Source of the DNA: Anaeromyces robustus
Taxonomy: Eukaryota > Neocallimastigomycota > Neocallimastigomycetes > Neocallimastigales > Neocallimastigaceae
Direction of reading: 5' to 3'
DNA: 64,000 nt
Assembly (NCBI GenBank): GCA_002104895.1
Contig: MCFG01000142.1
Span: 1-64,000 of the forward strand
Shown here: positions 36,758-49,300 of the stretch, one piece after another
How the letters are laid out: each line of letters opens with the position of its first letter
How positions within the stretch are numbered: the first letter of the stretch is position 1
Position numbers and translations under genes: made by a program
Notes under the pieces: generated by a model
The model's input: only the letters and a program-made list of their open reading frames with translations
What the model was told of the DNA's origin: nothing
The model's database searches: none

Positions 36758-38856
36758 TTATTTTCTTTGCTTAGCATCCTTTCTAATACAACCAGTAATA
36801 TCAGTAAGAACCTTTGGACATTCAACTTCAACAAAAGTCATATTTGGATTATCAGCACCTAATAAGAATTCAAATCTCCAACGGCAACCAGCTTGTAAAG
36901 CTTCTGGGAAAGTATCACAATCTTCAATACTTCTAATACCACCATATTTGTCACCCCAACCATTGGAACCGGCTGGAAGACCGTACATGTTAGTACAAGC
37001 ATCGAAAATACCAACACCACCACCTGGAATTTGAATATCGAATTGGTTAGAACCAACATCAGAACCAGTATTGGTGACTTGGACAACCATTTGTTTACCT
37101 CTAATTGGTGGATCACTGAAAGTAAGAGCGTAGCAAGCACAACATGAAAGTGATTCACCACCTGGTAAGGCAGCAGCAGCAAAACCATAAGATAATACAT
37201 CACTAACAGCCCATGGTTGTTGAGCTTCACACATGTGAGAAATACCTTCAACATCAGTTTGACAAGCAGATGGAGCACTGAAATCAGTTAAAAGTGTTTT
37301 ACCATCAATAGAACATTGTCTAACTGGTTGAGTAACTTCAGCTTTACCTGGCCATGAACAAGATGGTTTACAACAATCGTAATAACGAGTAGTTTTACCC
37401 TTAGTAGTACCAACTGGGTATTCTTGTGGACCCCAAGTTTTGTTAATAAGATCATAACATTCATATTCTGGAATTTCACAACCAGAATCGCTAATAGGAT
37501 CATAACCCCATCTGTAACCCATTTGGTCTTCAGTAACAACACAATTTGGTGGTTTACACCATGGTTTACCGTGAACACCAACTGGGTGAACAGCTGGTCT
37601 AATTGGAGCAGTTGGATCTGGTTCACATAAAGAAACCCATTCATTAATTTCATTACATTTAGTACCTACCATACAACAAGTAGAACCGGTCCAATCCTTA
37701 CCTCCACATTTACCATAAGCTTCAATATCTTCACCATGACAACATTGACCGTAAGAGAATTCATCTGGTGGAGTACATTCAATCTTTTCATATTCTGGGT
37801 AAAGAACAGTTTGAGTAGATGTTGGTTTCTTAGAAGTAGTAGTGGTAGTCTTTGATTTGTCTTTGGAAGTAGTAGTTGGTTCATTAGATTCAACAATACC
37901 ACACCATTCTCCATTTTCAACACTCCATTTACCACTGTCATCAGTGAAAAGAACTGGGGCATTACTATCAGCACAACAAGAATAACCTTTTTATAAAAAA
38001 AGTTTTTTTTTTTTTTTTTTATAATATTATATAAATTTTTAAGAATTACATATATTATTAAATTTTTGTTCATTAATAAAAAATAAATATTTTATTTTTT
38101 TTATATTATTTTTTATTATTTTATATGATATGATATTATAATATATTATTCAATTTATTATTAATTACCTAATGGTTCGGACCAGCAAGTATCTTCTTGT
38201 GGATTACAAACACTGTCTTCAATACCACACCAGTTATCACCTTCAACACCCCATTTTCCTATTTAATTATATAAATAATTATAAAATATTAATATATTTA
38301 AATTTTATATTTACAAATAAATAGAATTTTAAATTTTCATCCTTCATATTTTATATTCTTTTAATTAATTGTATTTTAAAAGTAAAAATTAATCATTTTA
38401 TAATAACAAAATAAAAAAAAATTTTTTATCGGTTAATCTATTCTCATATAAATTATTATAATATTTGCCAAATTCTTTTTCATTATTATTACTTAAAAAT
38501 TATTATTTGATAATTATTTTTTCCATTATTATATAACTACTTTATTAAAATTACGTTATATATTCATTATTATATTTAATATTCATTTATTATTTATATA
38601 AATGAATATTAAATAATAAAAATATAATATTCAAAATAAAAAACTCCTATTTAAAATATATAATAAATGTATATCTAAAATATACATATATTTTATTATA
38701 TAATATATAATTTTTATATAATAGTATACCTGAAGCATCTTCATATACAACATCACATCCAGTACAGCAAGGATAACCTTCTTTTTCTGACCAACATTCA
38801 GCCTTAGTCATACCAACTAAAGCTGAAACAATAGCTATAATTGTAAACTTGTTCAT
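36758..38856 (-). CDS. GH45 endoglucanase with two fungal dockerins and a CBM1
   Basis: Three exons (38856-38730, 38258-38169, 37986-36758) give 481 residues. A signal peptide (about 1-19) is followed by two CBM10-type fungal dockerins: residues 21-54 (YPCC...GKWGVEGDNWCGI) and 67-102 (GKWSVENGEWCGI). A Thr/Ser/Lys linker follows, then a CBM1 cellulose-binding module (about 163-196, YGKCGGKDWTGS...). The catalytic part carries the GH45 hallmark TTRYYDCCKPSC (base Asp276) and IPGGGVGIFDAC (acid Asp401, with Asp389 upstream). It should cut internal beta-1,4 bonds of cellulose and mixed-link glucan, outside the cell on the cellulosome. Intron 1 splits the first dockerin and intron 2 the second, both in phase 1. 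The start was set at MNKFTII, because no ATG precedes it in frame. Codon use is richer in G/C than in neighbouring non-CAZyme genes. Confidence 0.95.
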
Positions 38857-40477
38857 TTTTGTTAATATTTTTTTTTTCAAATAATAAAAAAAATAATAAA
38901 ATGCTTTTGTTTCTTTTTTAATTTATAATTGAATCAATCAATTATTTTTTTACAATATTTTCAATTGCTAATTTATTAATTTAAATATTTCTTTTTTTTT
39001 TTTTGTTTTTAATATATTCGAATCAATCGAATTATTTTCTTTTCTTGAAAAAAGAAAAAAGATTTAAATTAAAATTAAAACAAAAAGAAAAAAATTTTAT
39101 TATTTTCAAAATAATAAATTATATATATAATTATAAATAATAATTATTATTTATTATAATTTATTAATTATTATTATTATTTTATTATTTATTATCATAA
39201 GAAAAAATAAATAAGAAATTTAATACAATAATTAATTACAATTACATTAAAAATAGAATTATTATAATAAATAAACTTTTTAATAATTTCTTTTTTTAAC
39301 TAATAAACATCCTTGTTTATTATAATAAATACATTACATTAGATTTATAATGTACATTAAATATTAACTTTTTGTAATAATTCTCTATCAATTCTCTATT
39401 ATATTATTAATATTTTATTTAATACTAATAAATAATACATAATTAATAGTTTTTTTTTTTTCATATGAACATAAAAAAAAGTCTATTTATTAATTTCATT
39501 TTTTTTGCTTAGTAATCTTTTCTTTAAATTAATTTTTCTTTTATTAGCTATGATGTTTCCTTTTTTTTTTTTCTCAATATTACTATATAATATACTATAT
39601 ATACTATATATATAGTATTATTAAATTCTCTAAATTGTGTAATATAGAAATTGATCCAATATTACACAACTTAACGGAAAAAGTATAAATATAATACTTT
39701 TTATATATAATAAACTTTATTAATTATAAAAATTATTAAATATTTATTTTTGTAATTTTAAACTTTATTTATTATAAAAAAGAATTAATAAAAATATAAT
39801 AAATAAAGTTTCTCACAGATTACTAATTTAATTAGTTATTAAAATATTTTTTTTTAATTTTTAATTTTAATAACCAAAGATGAATAATATTCAAAAAAAA
39901 ACAATTAATATATTAAATTATTAAATTAATATAGTAATAATTATATTAAAAAAATTTTTTTATATTATTAAAGTACAAATAGAATGAATGCTACTTTAAT
40001 AAAAAATTAATATATTAATTACAATACATTATATATTAACAATAGATTGTATATATCAATATTTTTTATATTACACAAACATTACTAATAATATAATATT
40101 ATAAAAAACTTATATGTAATAATTGCTAAGAATAATGGCTAAGAATAATGCTTTTTGCTAATAATTATTATTTATAAATAATAAATACAAATACAATATA
40201 TATATTGTTTTTTTAATAATTTCTTAAAAACAATATTAATTTATAATATTTTTATTTATAAAAAAAATTGAATGATTTTCTCATATATATAAAAAAAGCA
40301 CGAATTTTATAGTTATACAATAGTAATACAAATCCACTTATTATTATTAAGAAAAAATAATTATTAATTATATTAAAATAATAAATGTACATGATATGAT
40401 TTATTAAATAAATATTTAAAAATAATTTACATAAATATTTAATAATAATTTACAATATTTATTATTTGAAATTTTTA

Positions 40478-40614
40478 TTATTAAAAATATTTATTATTAA
40501 AAATATTTATTATTAAAAATATTTATTATTAAAAATATTTATTATTAAAAATATTTATTATTAAAAATATTTATTATTAAAAATATTTATTATTAAAAAT
40601 ATTTATTATTAAAA
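40478..40614. repeat. 16-bp tandem repeat array
   Basis: About eight to nine near-perfect copies of AAAAATATTTATTATT head to tail. There are no unique spacers, so it is a minisatellite and not a CRISPR array. Confidence 0.9.
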
Positions 40615-43600
40615 ATAATTAATATTATTTATTATTAATATAAATGAATTATTTATACATTTATTATACTAATCCTAATATAAAAAATTTTAGTTTATTT
40701 TAACGCATTTTTTAATTTAAATCTTATATAAAAATTATTAAAATACATAAATGTATATTTAATTCAATTCTTAACTACATAATGTATATAATGTATATCA
40801 ATCTCAAAATATTAAAATATCAATTTTTTCAATTTTAATTTTTTTCAATTATTTAAAAGATAAGCTTTTTTATTCATATTGTATTCATTTTTATTTTCCA
40901 TATAATATAATCAAATATTAATTTATTTATTCATTTTCAATTTTCATTTAAAATTTATTTATTCAATAATTTTAATTCTTTTTATAAACTTTTTCTGTTC
41001 TTTTTTTTTTCTCTTTAACTCTTATATATATATATATATATATTTTTTCTCAATTTTATTGATTAATAAAGATCTTTAATTTTCTTATGTAATACTTGTA
41101 ATCTTATAATTACCTATGTATTCATATCTAATTTTCTCAGATTCATAATATTTTTATTTTTATTAAAATTTTTTTTTTGAAAATATTATGAATCTAAAAC
41201 TTTTAATAATTAAATTTTTTTATTCAATATAAAAACTCTAATTATCCATTTTTTTTTAATAATACACTTTTTAAAAAACCAAGCGAAAAGAATATTTTTT
41301 ATAATAAATAATTAAAAAAAAAAAAACATTCATTAACTAAAAAAAAATAATTTTCAAAACTTTAAAAATACTTTGTAATAAAAAATTATACATATTTAAT
41401 AATAATAAATAAATTATAATATAATATTAAACAATATAAACAATATTATAAATAATATATTATTCATAATTCATAATAATAAAAACAATATTATTTATTT
41501 CATTGATATAATAGATATCTATAATATTGAAAATAAAATAACTTTTTTTTTAAGTTTAATGCATATAGAGTTTAATATATAATATATAATAAACTAATAT
41601 TTTTTTTAATTAAAATAAATTAATCATCATTTATTTTCCATTTTTTTACATTTGATTTTTTTATTATTTTCCATTTAATTATTTTATTTCATTATCAATT
41701 TTTTAATTATTACTATATATATACTTTATTAAGTATTATCATATATATTTATTTTTTGATTTAAAAATAACTACTAATTTCTATCTATTTTATTATATTA
41801 TTATTAAAATTTATAATTATTCTGTATTTATTTATAAAATATTGTAAACCATTTTTTGTTCTTTATAAATGAACAGATTGTGTAATATAAGATAATATAA
41901 ATATAAGAAACAAAAATAATAAAAGTTTTATATAAAAATGTATACAATTATACTTTTATACATAAATAGATGTAAAAAAAAAAAAAAAAGATGTCAGATA
42001 TTTTTTTAATTAAAATAATAACACAAAATTGTAAAAAAAAAAGAGAGACAAAATATTTAATGAATAATATTTTCAATAATACAATATAAAAACAATATAT
42101 TAGATTTTAGACATTTTAAATATAAAAGTAAATATTATAATAAAATAAAAAAAGTATCATGTTTTATTAATGACTAATAATATTGATTTTTTTCTATATA
42201 CATTAATTAAAAATTTCTTTGTCAAAAAAAAAAATTAAACAATGGAACATTTTTTTTTAAAAAAAAAATTTTATATTTAATAAAAAAGGAATTCATCTTC
42301 TTATAGTTATAGTTAATTTAATATTAATAATTATACAAGTTTATTATTTTTATTTTAATATACAAGTATTATTAATACATATATAAAAAAGTATTTTGCA
42401 TTATAAAAATAATATTAATATTATTATATTTATTATATTTAGATTACATTTAAATATAATAAATAATATAATACTTTCACTAAGTTTACAAAAGCATTAT
42501 TTATTAAATATTTAATATATTCAATATTCAATATTACCAATTATTATTTAGGTTAAAAAATATTATATAATAAAATTACCCTTTTATTTTTTTTTTAATT
42601 AATTAAAATATAATTAAAATATTAAACGTCTATAATTTTTAAATTAAAATATTTTTTTAATAAGATGATTAAAGAGAAGTCAAACTATCATTTATATTAC
42701 TAATTGAATTTAATATGTAAAAATAATATAAATAATAAATAAATTAACAGTAATAATAATAATAAAAAAAAACTGACTTGACTTTTAATTTCAATATAAA
42801 CTTAAACTTAATAATTATAAATTATAAATTATTAAAAAAAAATATTTTCCTTTTATATTCATAAATGCCTTTCATACATAAAGCTAATTATTAAAAAAAA
42901 AGATTAAAATATTAAAATATTAAAGTATATTAAAATACTAAATTTATTAATTTTGTAAAAAATATATATATATATGAATAAATATTGATATTAGATATTT
43001 ATATACTTTCTGTAACTTTGAAAAATAAAGCATTTATTATATAATATATTAATTTTAAAAAATCCCAATATTTATTATGAATTTTTTATAATAAATATAA
43101 TTTAAAAAAAAAAAATGGTATGACTAATATCTAATATGTATTGGGTTATTTTAGTAACACAAATATTATGTATTTAATAGTATACAACTATTAAATAAAA
43201 CTAATATTTAACAATATTACTTTATTATTAAAAAATAATATATAATATAATATATATTATTTTCATGTCATTTTATATTACCATAAAATAAATCTTTTAT
43301 ATTATTTACAATAAAATTTCATAATTATTTCATATTATATATTGTATTATATTAACTTGTTTTATATATTATATTGTTATTTAATTAAATTGAAATAATA
43401 CTATTTATTAAAACTATTTATTACATTTATTATTATTATACTATTTTAATAAAACAAATCGTATAAAATAAAATAAAATCAAATAAAATAAATGAAATAA
43501 AATATTATATATATAATAAAAAAAAATACTTTTTTGGGTAGATGAATTTTAAAGATTAATTTTTATGTAATTTTATATAATAATTAATTTTATAAAAATA

Positions 43601-44105
43601 TTAAATAATATATATATATACCATTTTTTTTTAAAATTTAATTTATAATAAAATTGTATTATTAAAGGAGAAATTTATAAAAAAAAAAAGTTGTATCATT
43701 ATCATTATAATATAATATTTAATATAGTAAATTAAATTATATATAAAATCCAATAATATTATATTATATATAAAATAAAAAACAATTAAATTATTTATTT
43801 TATTTTATTTTTTTTTGATAAAAAACTGTCTTTTATAATTAAAATAGCCCTATAATAAATTTAAATTATTAATAAAATTTGATACATTAACACATTTTTT
43901 ATATTAATTAAAATATTCATTAATAAAATATGTTTATACAAAAATCTTAATTATAAGGTTTTTTAAAAGTATAAATAGAAACAAATTTCTCATCCCAAAT
44001 TTAAGATTTGTCTTCAAAGATAAAAAAAAAATTATTATTACTAGAGAATAATAATTAAACACTTGTTTATTGTAAAATAAAAAAAGTTAAAATTTGAATA
44101 TTTCT

Positions 44106-44128
44106 TTTTTTCACTGGTTGAAAAATAA
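44106..44128 (+). promoter_or_regulatory. 23-nt element shared by both xylanase genes
   Basis: Six T, then CACTGGTTGAAAAATAA, ending about 107 nt before the ATG at 44236. The identical 23 nt occur at 60612-60634 before the other GH11 gene, while flanking sequence is largely different. It could be a transcription-factor site or a conserved 5' UTR piece. Confidence 0.55.
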
Positions 44129-44235
44129 TATATTTAGTTTGTAAATAAATAAATAAAAATACATAAATAGTTTACTAGAAGTAAATATTAAAAACAAAAA
44201 ACAACTTTTTTTTTAATTTTTTTGTATAAAAAAAA

Positions 44236-46320
44236 ATGAGATTCGCGACTGTTCCAATCTTTCTTGGTTTAACAGCAACTTTAGCTAATGCTCAAAGCTT
44301 CTGTAGTAGTGCTAGGCACTCTGGTGAAAGTGTAAAAGTTACTAGTAATAAAGTTGGTAGTATTGGAGGTATAGGTTATGAATTATGGGCTGATAGTGGT
44401 AGTAACAGTGCTACTTTCTATTCTGATGGTTCCTTCTCTTGTTCTTTCAGTCGTGCCAAGGATTACTTATGTCGTTCTGGTCTTTCCTTTGATAGTACTA
44501 AAACTCATCAACAAATTGGTCACATTTACGCTGACTTCAAACTTGTAAAACAAAATATTCAATCTGTAGATTATTCTTATGTTGGTATTTATGGTTGGAC
44601 TAGAAATCCACTTGTTGAATTCTATGTTGTCGATAATTGGCTTAGTCAATACCGTCCAGGTGATTGGGTAGGTAATAAGAAACATGGTGATTTCACTATT
44701 GATGGTGCTAAATATACTGTATATGAAAATACTCGTTATGGTCCATCTATTGATGGTGATACTCAATTTAAACAATTCTTTAGTATTCGTCAACAAGCTC
44801 GTGATTGTGGTACTATTGATATTACTGCTCACTTTGAACAATGGGAAAAACTTGGTATGAAATTAGGTAAAATGCATGAAGCTAAAGTTTTAGGTGAAGC
44901 TGGTAGTAATGGTGGTGGTACAAGTGGTACTGCTGATTTCCCATATGCTAAGGTTTACATTGGTCAAGGTAATGGTGGTGGCCAACAACAAAGTGGTGGC
45001 CAACAACAAAGCGGTGGTCAACAACAAACTGGTGGACAACAACAAAGTGGTGGTAACAGTAACAGTGGTAGTACTTTACTTAGAGACTATGCTAACGGTT
45101 TCAGAATTGGTGCTGCTACTAATACTATGCATTATAATAATCAAAACTATGTTAATGCTATGAAATCTTTCAATTATATGGTAGCTGAAAATGCTTGTAA
45201 ACTTTCTGGTATTCAACAACAAAAAGGTGTTTACAATTTCAATGATTGTGATAATCATTATAAGAAGGCTAAAGAATTAGGTATGGACTTCCGTGGTCAC
45301 TGTCTTATTTGGCATGCCTATCAACCATCATGGTTCCAAAATGCTGATGCTAACACATTAAAGAACGCTATTGTTGATCACATTACTAAGGTACTTCAAC
45401 ATTATGATGGTAAAATTGATGCCTGGGATGTTGTTAATGAAGCTATTGATGATAGTTCTAATGGTAATGGATGGAAGATGCGTAATTCCTTCCTTTACCA
45501 AAAGGTTCCAAACTTTATTGATTTAGCTTTCCAAACTGCTCGTAAAGTTGCTCCAAATGTTAAACTTTTCTATAATGATTATAATACTGAAGGTGTTTAC
45601 GCTAAAACTGAATCTGTTTATCAATTTATTCAAGATATGATTAAACGTAATATTCCAATTGATGGTGTTGGTATTCAATATCACGTTGCTGTTAATCAAC
45701 AACCATCTTACCAAAAGATTAATGATTTAATTGGTCGTTACTGTAAACTTGGTCTTGAAGTTCATATTACTGAACTTGATGTTAAATGTGATAATGTTTG
45801 TAATTCTGGTAATGTTGAACAACAACAAGCTACTGTATTTACTAATGCTCTTAAAGCTTGTCTTAATAATAGTTGTTGTACTGGTTATCTTGTTTGGGGT
45901 ATTGGTGATAATGATAGTTGGTTAGGTGGTGATAAGAAGGGATTACTCTTCAATTCCCAATACAAACCAAAATCTCAATACACTGCTGTTCTTAATGTTC
46001 TTAAAGAATACAGTGCTTCTCAACCAAGTAAAACTACTACTAAGACTTCACAACCAACTGGTTCTACTGGTACTTGTTCTGAAAAGATTCAATCCCAAGG
46101 TTATAAGTGTTGTTCTGATAAGAACTGTGCTGTTGTCTACAGTGATAATGATGGTACTTGGGGTGTTGAAAATGGACAATGGTGTGGATGTAACAATAAG
46201 ACCGTTACTTGTAAGGGTGTTACTGGTTATCCATGTTGTCAATCTAACAAAACTGTCTACTTCTCTGATGAATCTGGTGATTGGAGTGTTGAAAACAATA
46301 ACTGGTGTTTAATTGCTTAA
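44236..46320 (+). CDS. two-catalytic-domain xylanase: GH11 - GH10 - two dockerins
   Basis: Intronless, 694 residues. Signal peptide about 1-19. The GH11 domain (about 20-242) has nucleophile Glu128 in NPLVEFY and acid/base Glu221 in VLGEAGS. A Gly/Gln linker of GGQQQS units (about 243-279) leads to a GH10 domain (about 280-593), with acid/base Glu402 in DVVNEA and nucleophile Glu513 in ITELD; substrate-site motifs RGHCLIWH and GIGDNDSW are present. After a Thr/Ser linker come two CBM10-type dockerins (about 614-652 and 659-692), each with GxWxVENxxWC. Both catalytic domains hydrolyse internal beta-1,4-xylosidic bonds, but GH10 tolerates side chains that GH11 does not, so the pair should be complementary on arabinoxylan. 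The lack of introns fits the bacterial origin often proposed for gut-fungal CAZymes. The GH11 part differs from that of the 60683 gene at only about 21 of about 220 residues. Confidence 0.96.
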   Translation: MRFATVPIFLGLTATLANAQSFCSSARHSGESVKVTSNKVGSIGGIGYELWADSGSNSATFYSDGSFSCSFSRAKDYLCRSGLSFDSTKTHQQIGHIYADFKLVKQNIQSVDYSYVGIYGWTRNPLVEFYVVDNWLSQYRPGDWVGNKKHGDFTIDGAKYTVYENTRYGPSIDGDTQFKQFFSIRQQARDCGTIDITAHFEQWEKLGMKLGKMHEAKVLGEAGSNGGGTSGTADFPYAKVYIGQGNGGGQQQSGGQQQSGGQQQTGGQQQSGGNSNSGSTLLRDYANGFRIGAATNTMHYNNQNYVNAMKSFNYMVAENACKLSGIQQQKGVYNFNDCDNHYKKAKELGMDFRGHCLIWHAYQPSWFQNADANTLKNAIVDHITKVLQHYDGKIDAWDVVNEAIDDSSNGNGWKMRNSFLYQKVPNFIDLAFQTARKVAPNVKLFYNDYNTEGVYAKTESVYQFIQDMIKRNIPIDGVGIQYHVAVNQQPSYQKINDLIGRYCKLGLEVHITELDVKCDNVCNSGNVEQQQATVFTNALKACLNNSCCTGYLVWGIGDNDSWLGGDKKGLLFNSQYKPKSQYTAVLNVLKEYSASQPSKTTTKTSQPTGSTGTCSEKIQSQGYKCCSDKNCAVVYSDNDGTWGVENGQWCGCNNKTVTCKGVTGYPCCQSNKTVYFSDESGDWSVENNNWCLIA

Positions 46321-49300
46321 ATTAAATAAATTTAATTTATTTTTATGAATAAAAAAAACGAATGGATTAAAAATTGAATAAAAATATAAACTATTTAATT
46401 ATTTATATTTGTATTATAAAGTTAAAATAATAAGTATAAAGTAAAAAAAATATTTATTATAAAAAAAAATAAAAAAAAAATTTTTTTATCGTATTTTTCA
46501 ATGTCGTATTACAAAAATAAATTATTAAATAATATTTAAAAAAAAAAAATAAATTAAATTTTTTGAAATTTTTGAAAAATTATTGAAGATTTTTTAAAAT
46601 AAAGTAATTTTTAAAATATCAATAAAATATTAAATATATATATATAAAATGGTCAAAAAATATTTTTTTTATTTTATTTTTTTTTTGACAAATTAAAAAT
46701 GAAAATAAAAAAAAATTAAAAAAAATCAAGCAAGTAAAAAAGAGAAGAAATTAAACAAAAAAAAAAAAAAAAAAGAAACACTAAAAAAAAAACGTAAAAA
46801 ACAAAACAACGAACGCATAAAAAAATAGTAGCAAAAAATATATGTATATACGTAAAAAAACACAAAGATACAAAAGATCAAAATATAACAAGAAAAAAAA
46901 AAGTAAATATAATTTAGATTTTTTTTCTAATATAAAGTTGAAAATCAACTGATTATATATATATTAGTACATTTAAATATTTTAAAAAAAAGAATCTTTA
47001 TTTGTATTATAAATATATACGTTTCCAAAAAAAAAAAAAAAAAACTAAATAAAAAAAAATAAATACATAGCATAAAAATCAATTTAAAGTGGGTCAATAT
47101 TTAATTAATGTGTAAGACGTGAATTATATATATTTTTTATAAATTTTATTATTATTAAAGTTTAAAATGAAAAATATAATATAATAATAATATTATTATC
47201 AATATTATTATTATTATTATTATAATAATTGCGGCATTTTTTTATTTTATTTTATTTTATTTATATATATTTTATATTTATATATAGAATAATAATAAAA
47301 TAAAATAATAATTTTTTTTTTCTTTAATAATTATTGATTAAATTGGTTTTAAAAAGTTATTATTTAGTGTGTCATTTGTGTAATGAAATAATAAAAATTA
47401 ATTTGGAAATTAAATTTTTAATATTTGTTTAAAAATGTGTCATATATTATGTCATATATTATTTTAATTTATATTAATTTTTATTATCATAATAAATAAA
47501 TACAATTATTTTTTTTTTAATATATAAATACTTTTTTTGTTAATTATTAATAAATAACTTAAGCACATTCAAAATAAAACAAAAGAAAAAAAAAAAAAAA
47601 AAAAAAAACAATATTAAAAAAAATATTAAATTAAAATTTATTGGATAAAATATATATAATAAAATTATATTAATTATTATTTATTAATTAATTATTAATT
47701 ATTATTATTCCCGAATTAATTTATTATTGGAAGTTTAATACTTTAAATTTCCCATATTAAATTAATTATTTCTTTTATAGACTGTAGTTTTATATAAAAA
47801 TTTTTTTACTTATAGCTATATGCTTTTAGTAAAAAAAAAAATAAATAAAAAAAAATAATAATACCTGAAATCAATTTGTATTAGAATTATTATTATTATT
47901 TAATTATTTATTGAAACTAAAACTTGAAATGTATCACTTTGTATTACATTTTTTTTTACTTAACTATTATTTTTTGTTTTGATTATTTTCATTATTATTA
48001 TCTTTTATAATATTTTGGATTTTTTATCATACTTATGTTCAACAAGTATCATTATTGTTACAATTATTATATTCATACTATCTTTGGTGAAAAAATTATT
48101 ATACAAATATATAATATTAAGATATTTTGATAAATATATATAATAAACTTTGTAAAAATAATTTTTAATTTTTTTAAAATTTATTAAATGTTAAGGTTTT
48201 TAAGTACAAGAAATATACTATTTCCAAATTTGTAAAAAATTTCTTGAATATTTTATGTTACACTTTTTTTTTTCTAGTTACTCATATAAGGTTATTTTGT
48301 GTTCATAAATAACCAAAAAAAAAAAATTCAAGGAATACAATTAATTAAACATATATCATTAAAAAAAATAAAATAAAATAAAAAAAGATTTTGAACTTTT
48401 TTATTATTCAATTTCTATTCTATTCGTTCAAAAAATTAAAATTAATTCAATTTTTTCTACCTGGTTTATTTATAATATCAAATTGAAAAATAAAATATTT
48501 TATACTTTTTTCTTTTGTCTTTTATATTTTATATTCTATATAATGATTTAATTGTTTTTATATAACATAATATTAAAGTAAATATTATTAATATTATTTA
48601 TATTGTTTATTTGTTTTACATTAAACAATATTATTGTTTGTGTAAATAATAATGGGTTACAATTATCTGATTCTATTTGAATATGGGTATTAAAATAATG
48701 GTATATAATGATAATAATAATAAAAACTAATTAAAATTATCTCAATGAAAAAATAAAAATTATATTTATATTAATAATATAGAACATATTAAAAAAAATT
48801 ATGGTTAATTATTATACAGAAATACCTATATAATATACAAATAAATAATATAATCAAAATATTTACAAAATTTTCTAAATTTATATATATTATTAAATAA
48901 TTATATCTATATAGTTATTTATTAATATTTATATATTATATGTAATCTTAGAAAAAATCCTATTTTGCCATTTTATAATTTTAAATTTTCCAGACTATAA
49001 TAAATAAAATTATATATAATAATATATATATAATATAATAATATAAAGTAAATATTATTTTTATATTTACTATATATTGTTTTTATATTTTAAAATAAAG
49101 TATATATAAAATAATATTACAATAATTGTTATATATTTATTTGTTAAAATTTCTTTAATACAGAATGTTAATTATATATATTAATTTTTTTAGTAGTATT
49201 TATTGTATAATAATTTCCATAATATATAAAATACAATAATTATAATAATTATAATTCGTATTAAAATATCTATTTTCAAATTATAAAAAATAATAATATA

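Larger units (their letters stand above)
38857..44235. other. 5.4-kb AT-rich divergent promoter region
   Basis: Between the starts of the GH45 and GH11-GH10 genes. Almost pure A/T. It contains an 11-bp inverted repeat TTGTGTAATAT (39635-39645 and 39659-39669), a 16-bp tandem array (40478-40614) and many homopolymers. No exon with protein-like composition found. Confidence 0.6.

Noticed and set aside
37288-38073. Leu/Val-rich frames overlapping the GH45 gene
   Set aside because: Out-of-frame shadows of the GH45 coding exon; all dockerin, CBM1 and GH45 motifs are in the other frame.
40478-40614. Regularly spaced repeats suggesting a CRISPR array
   Set aside because: Units are contiguous 16-mers with no unique spacers, in a eukaryotic genome.
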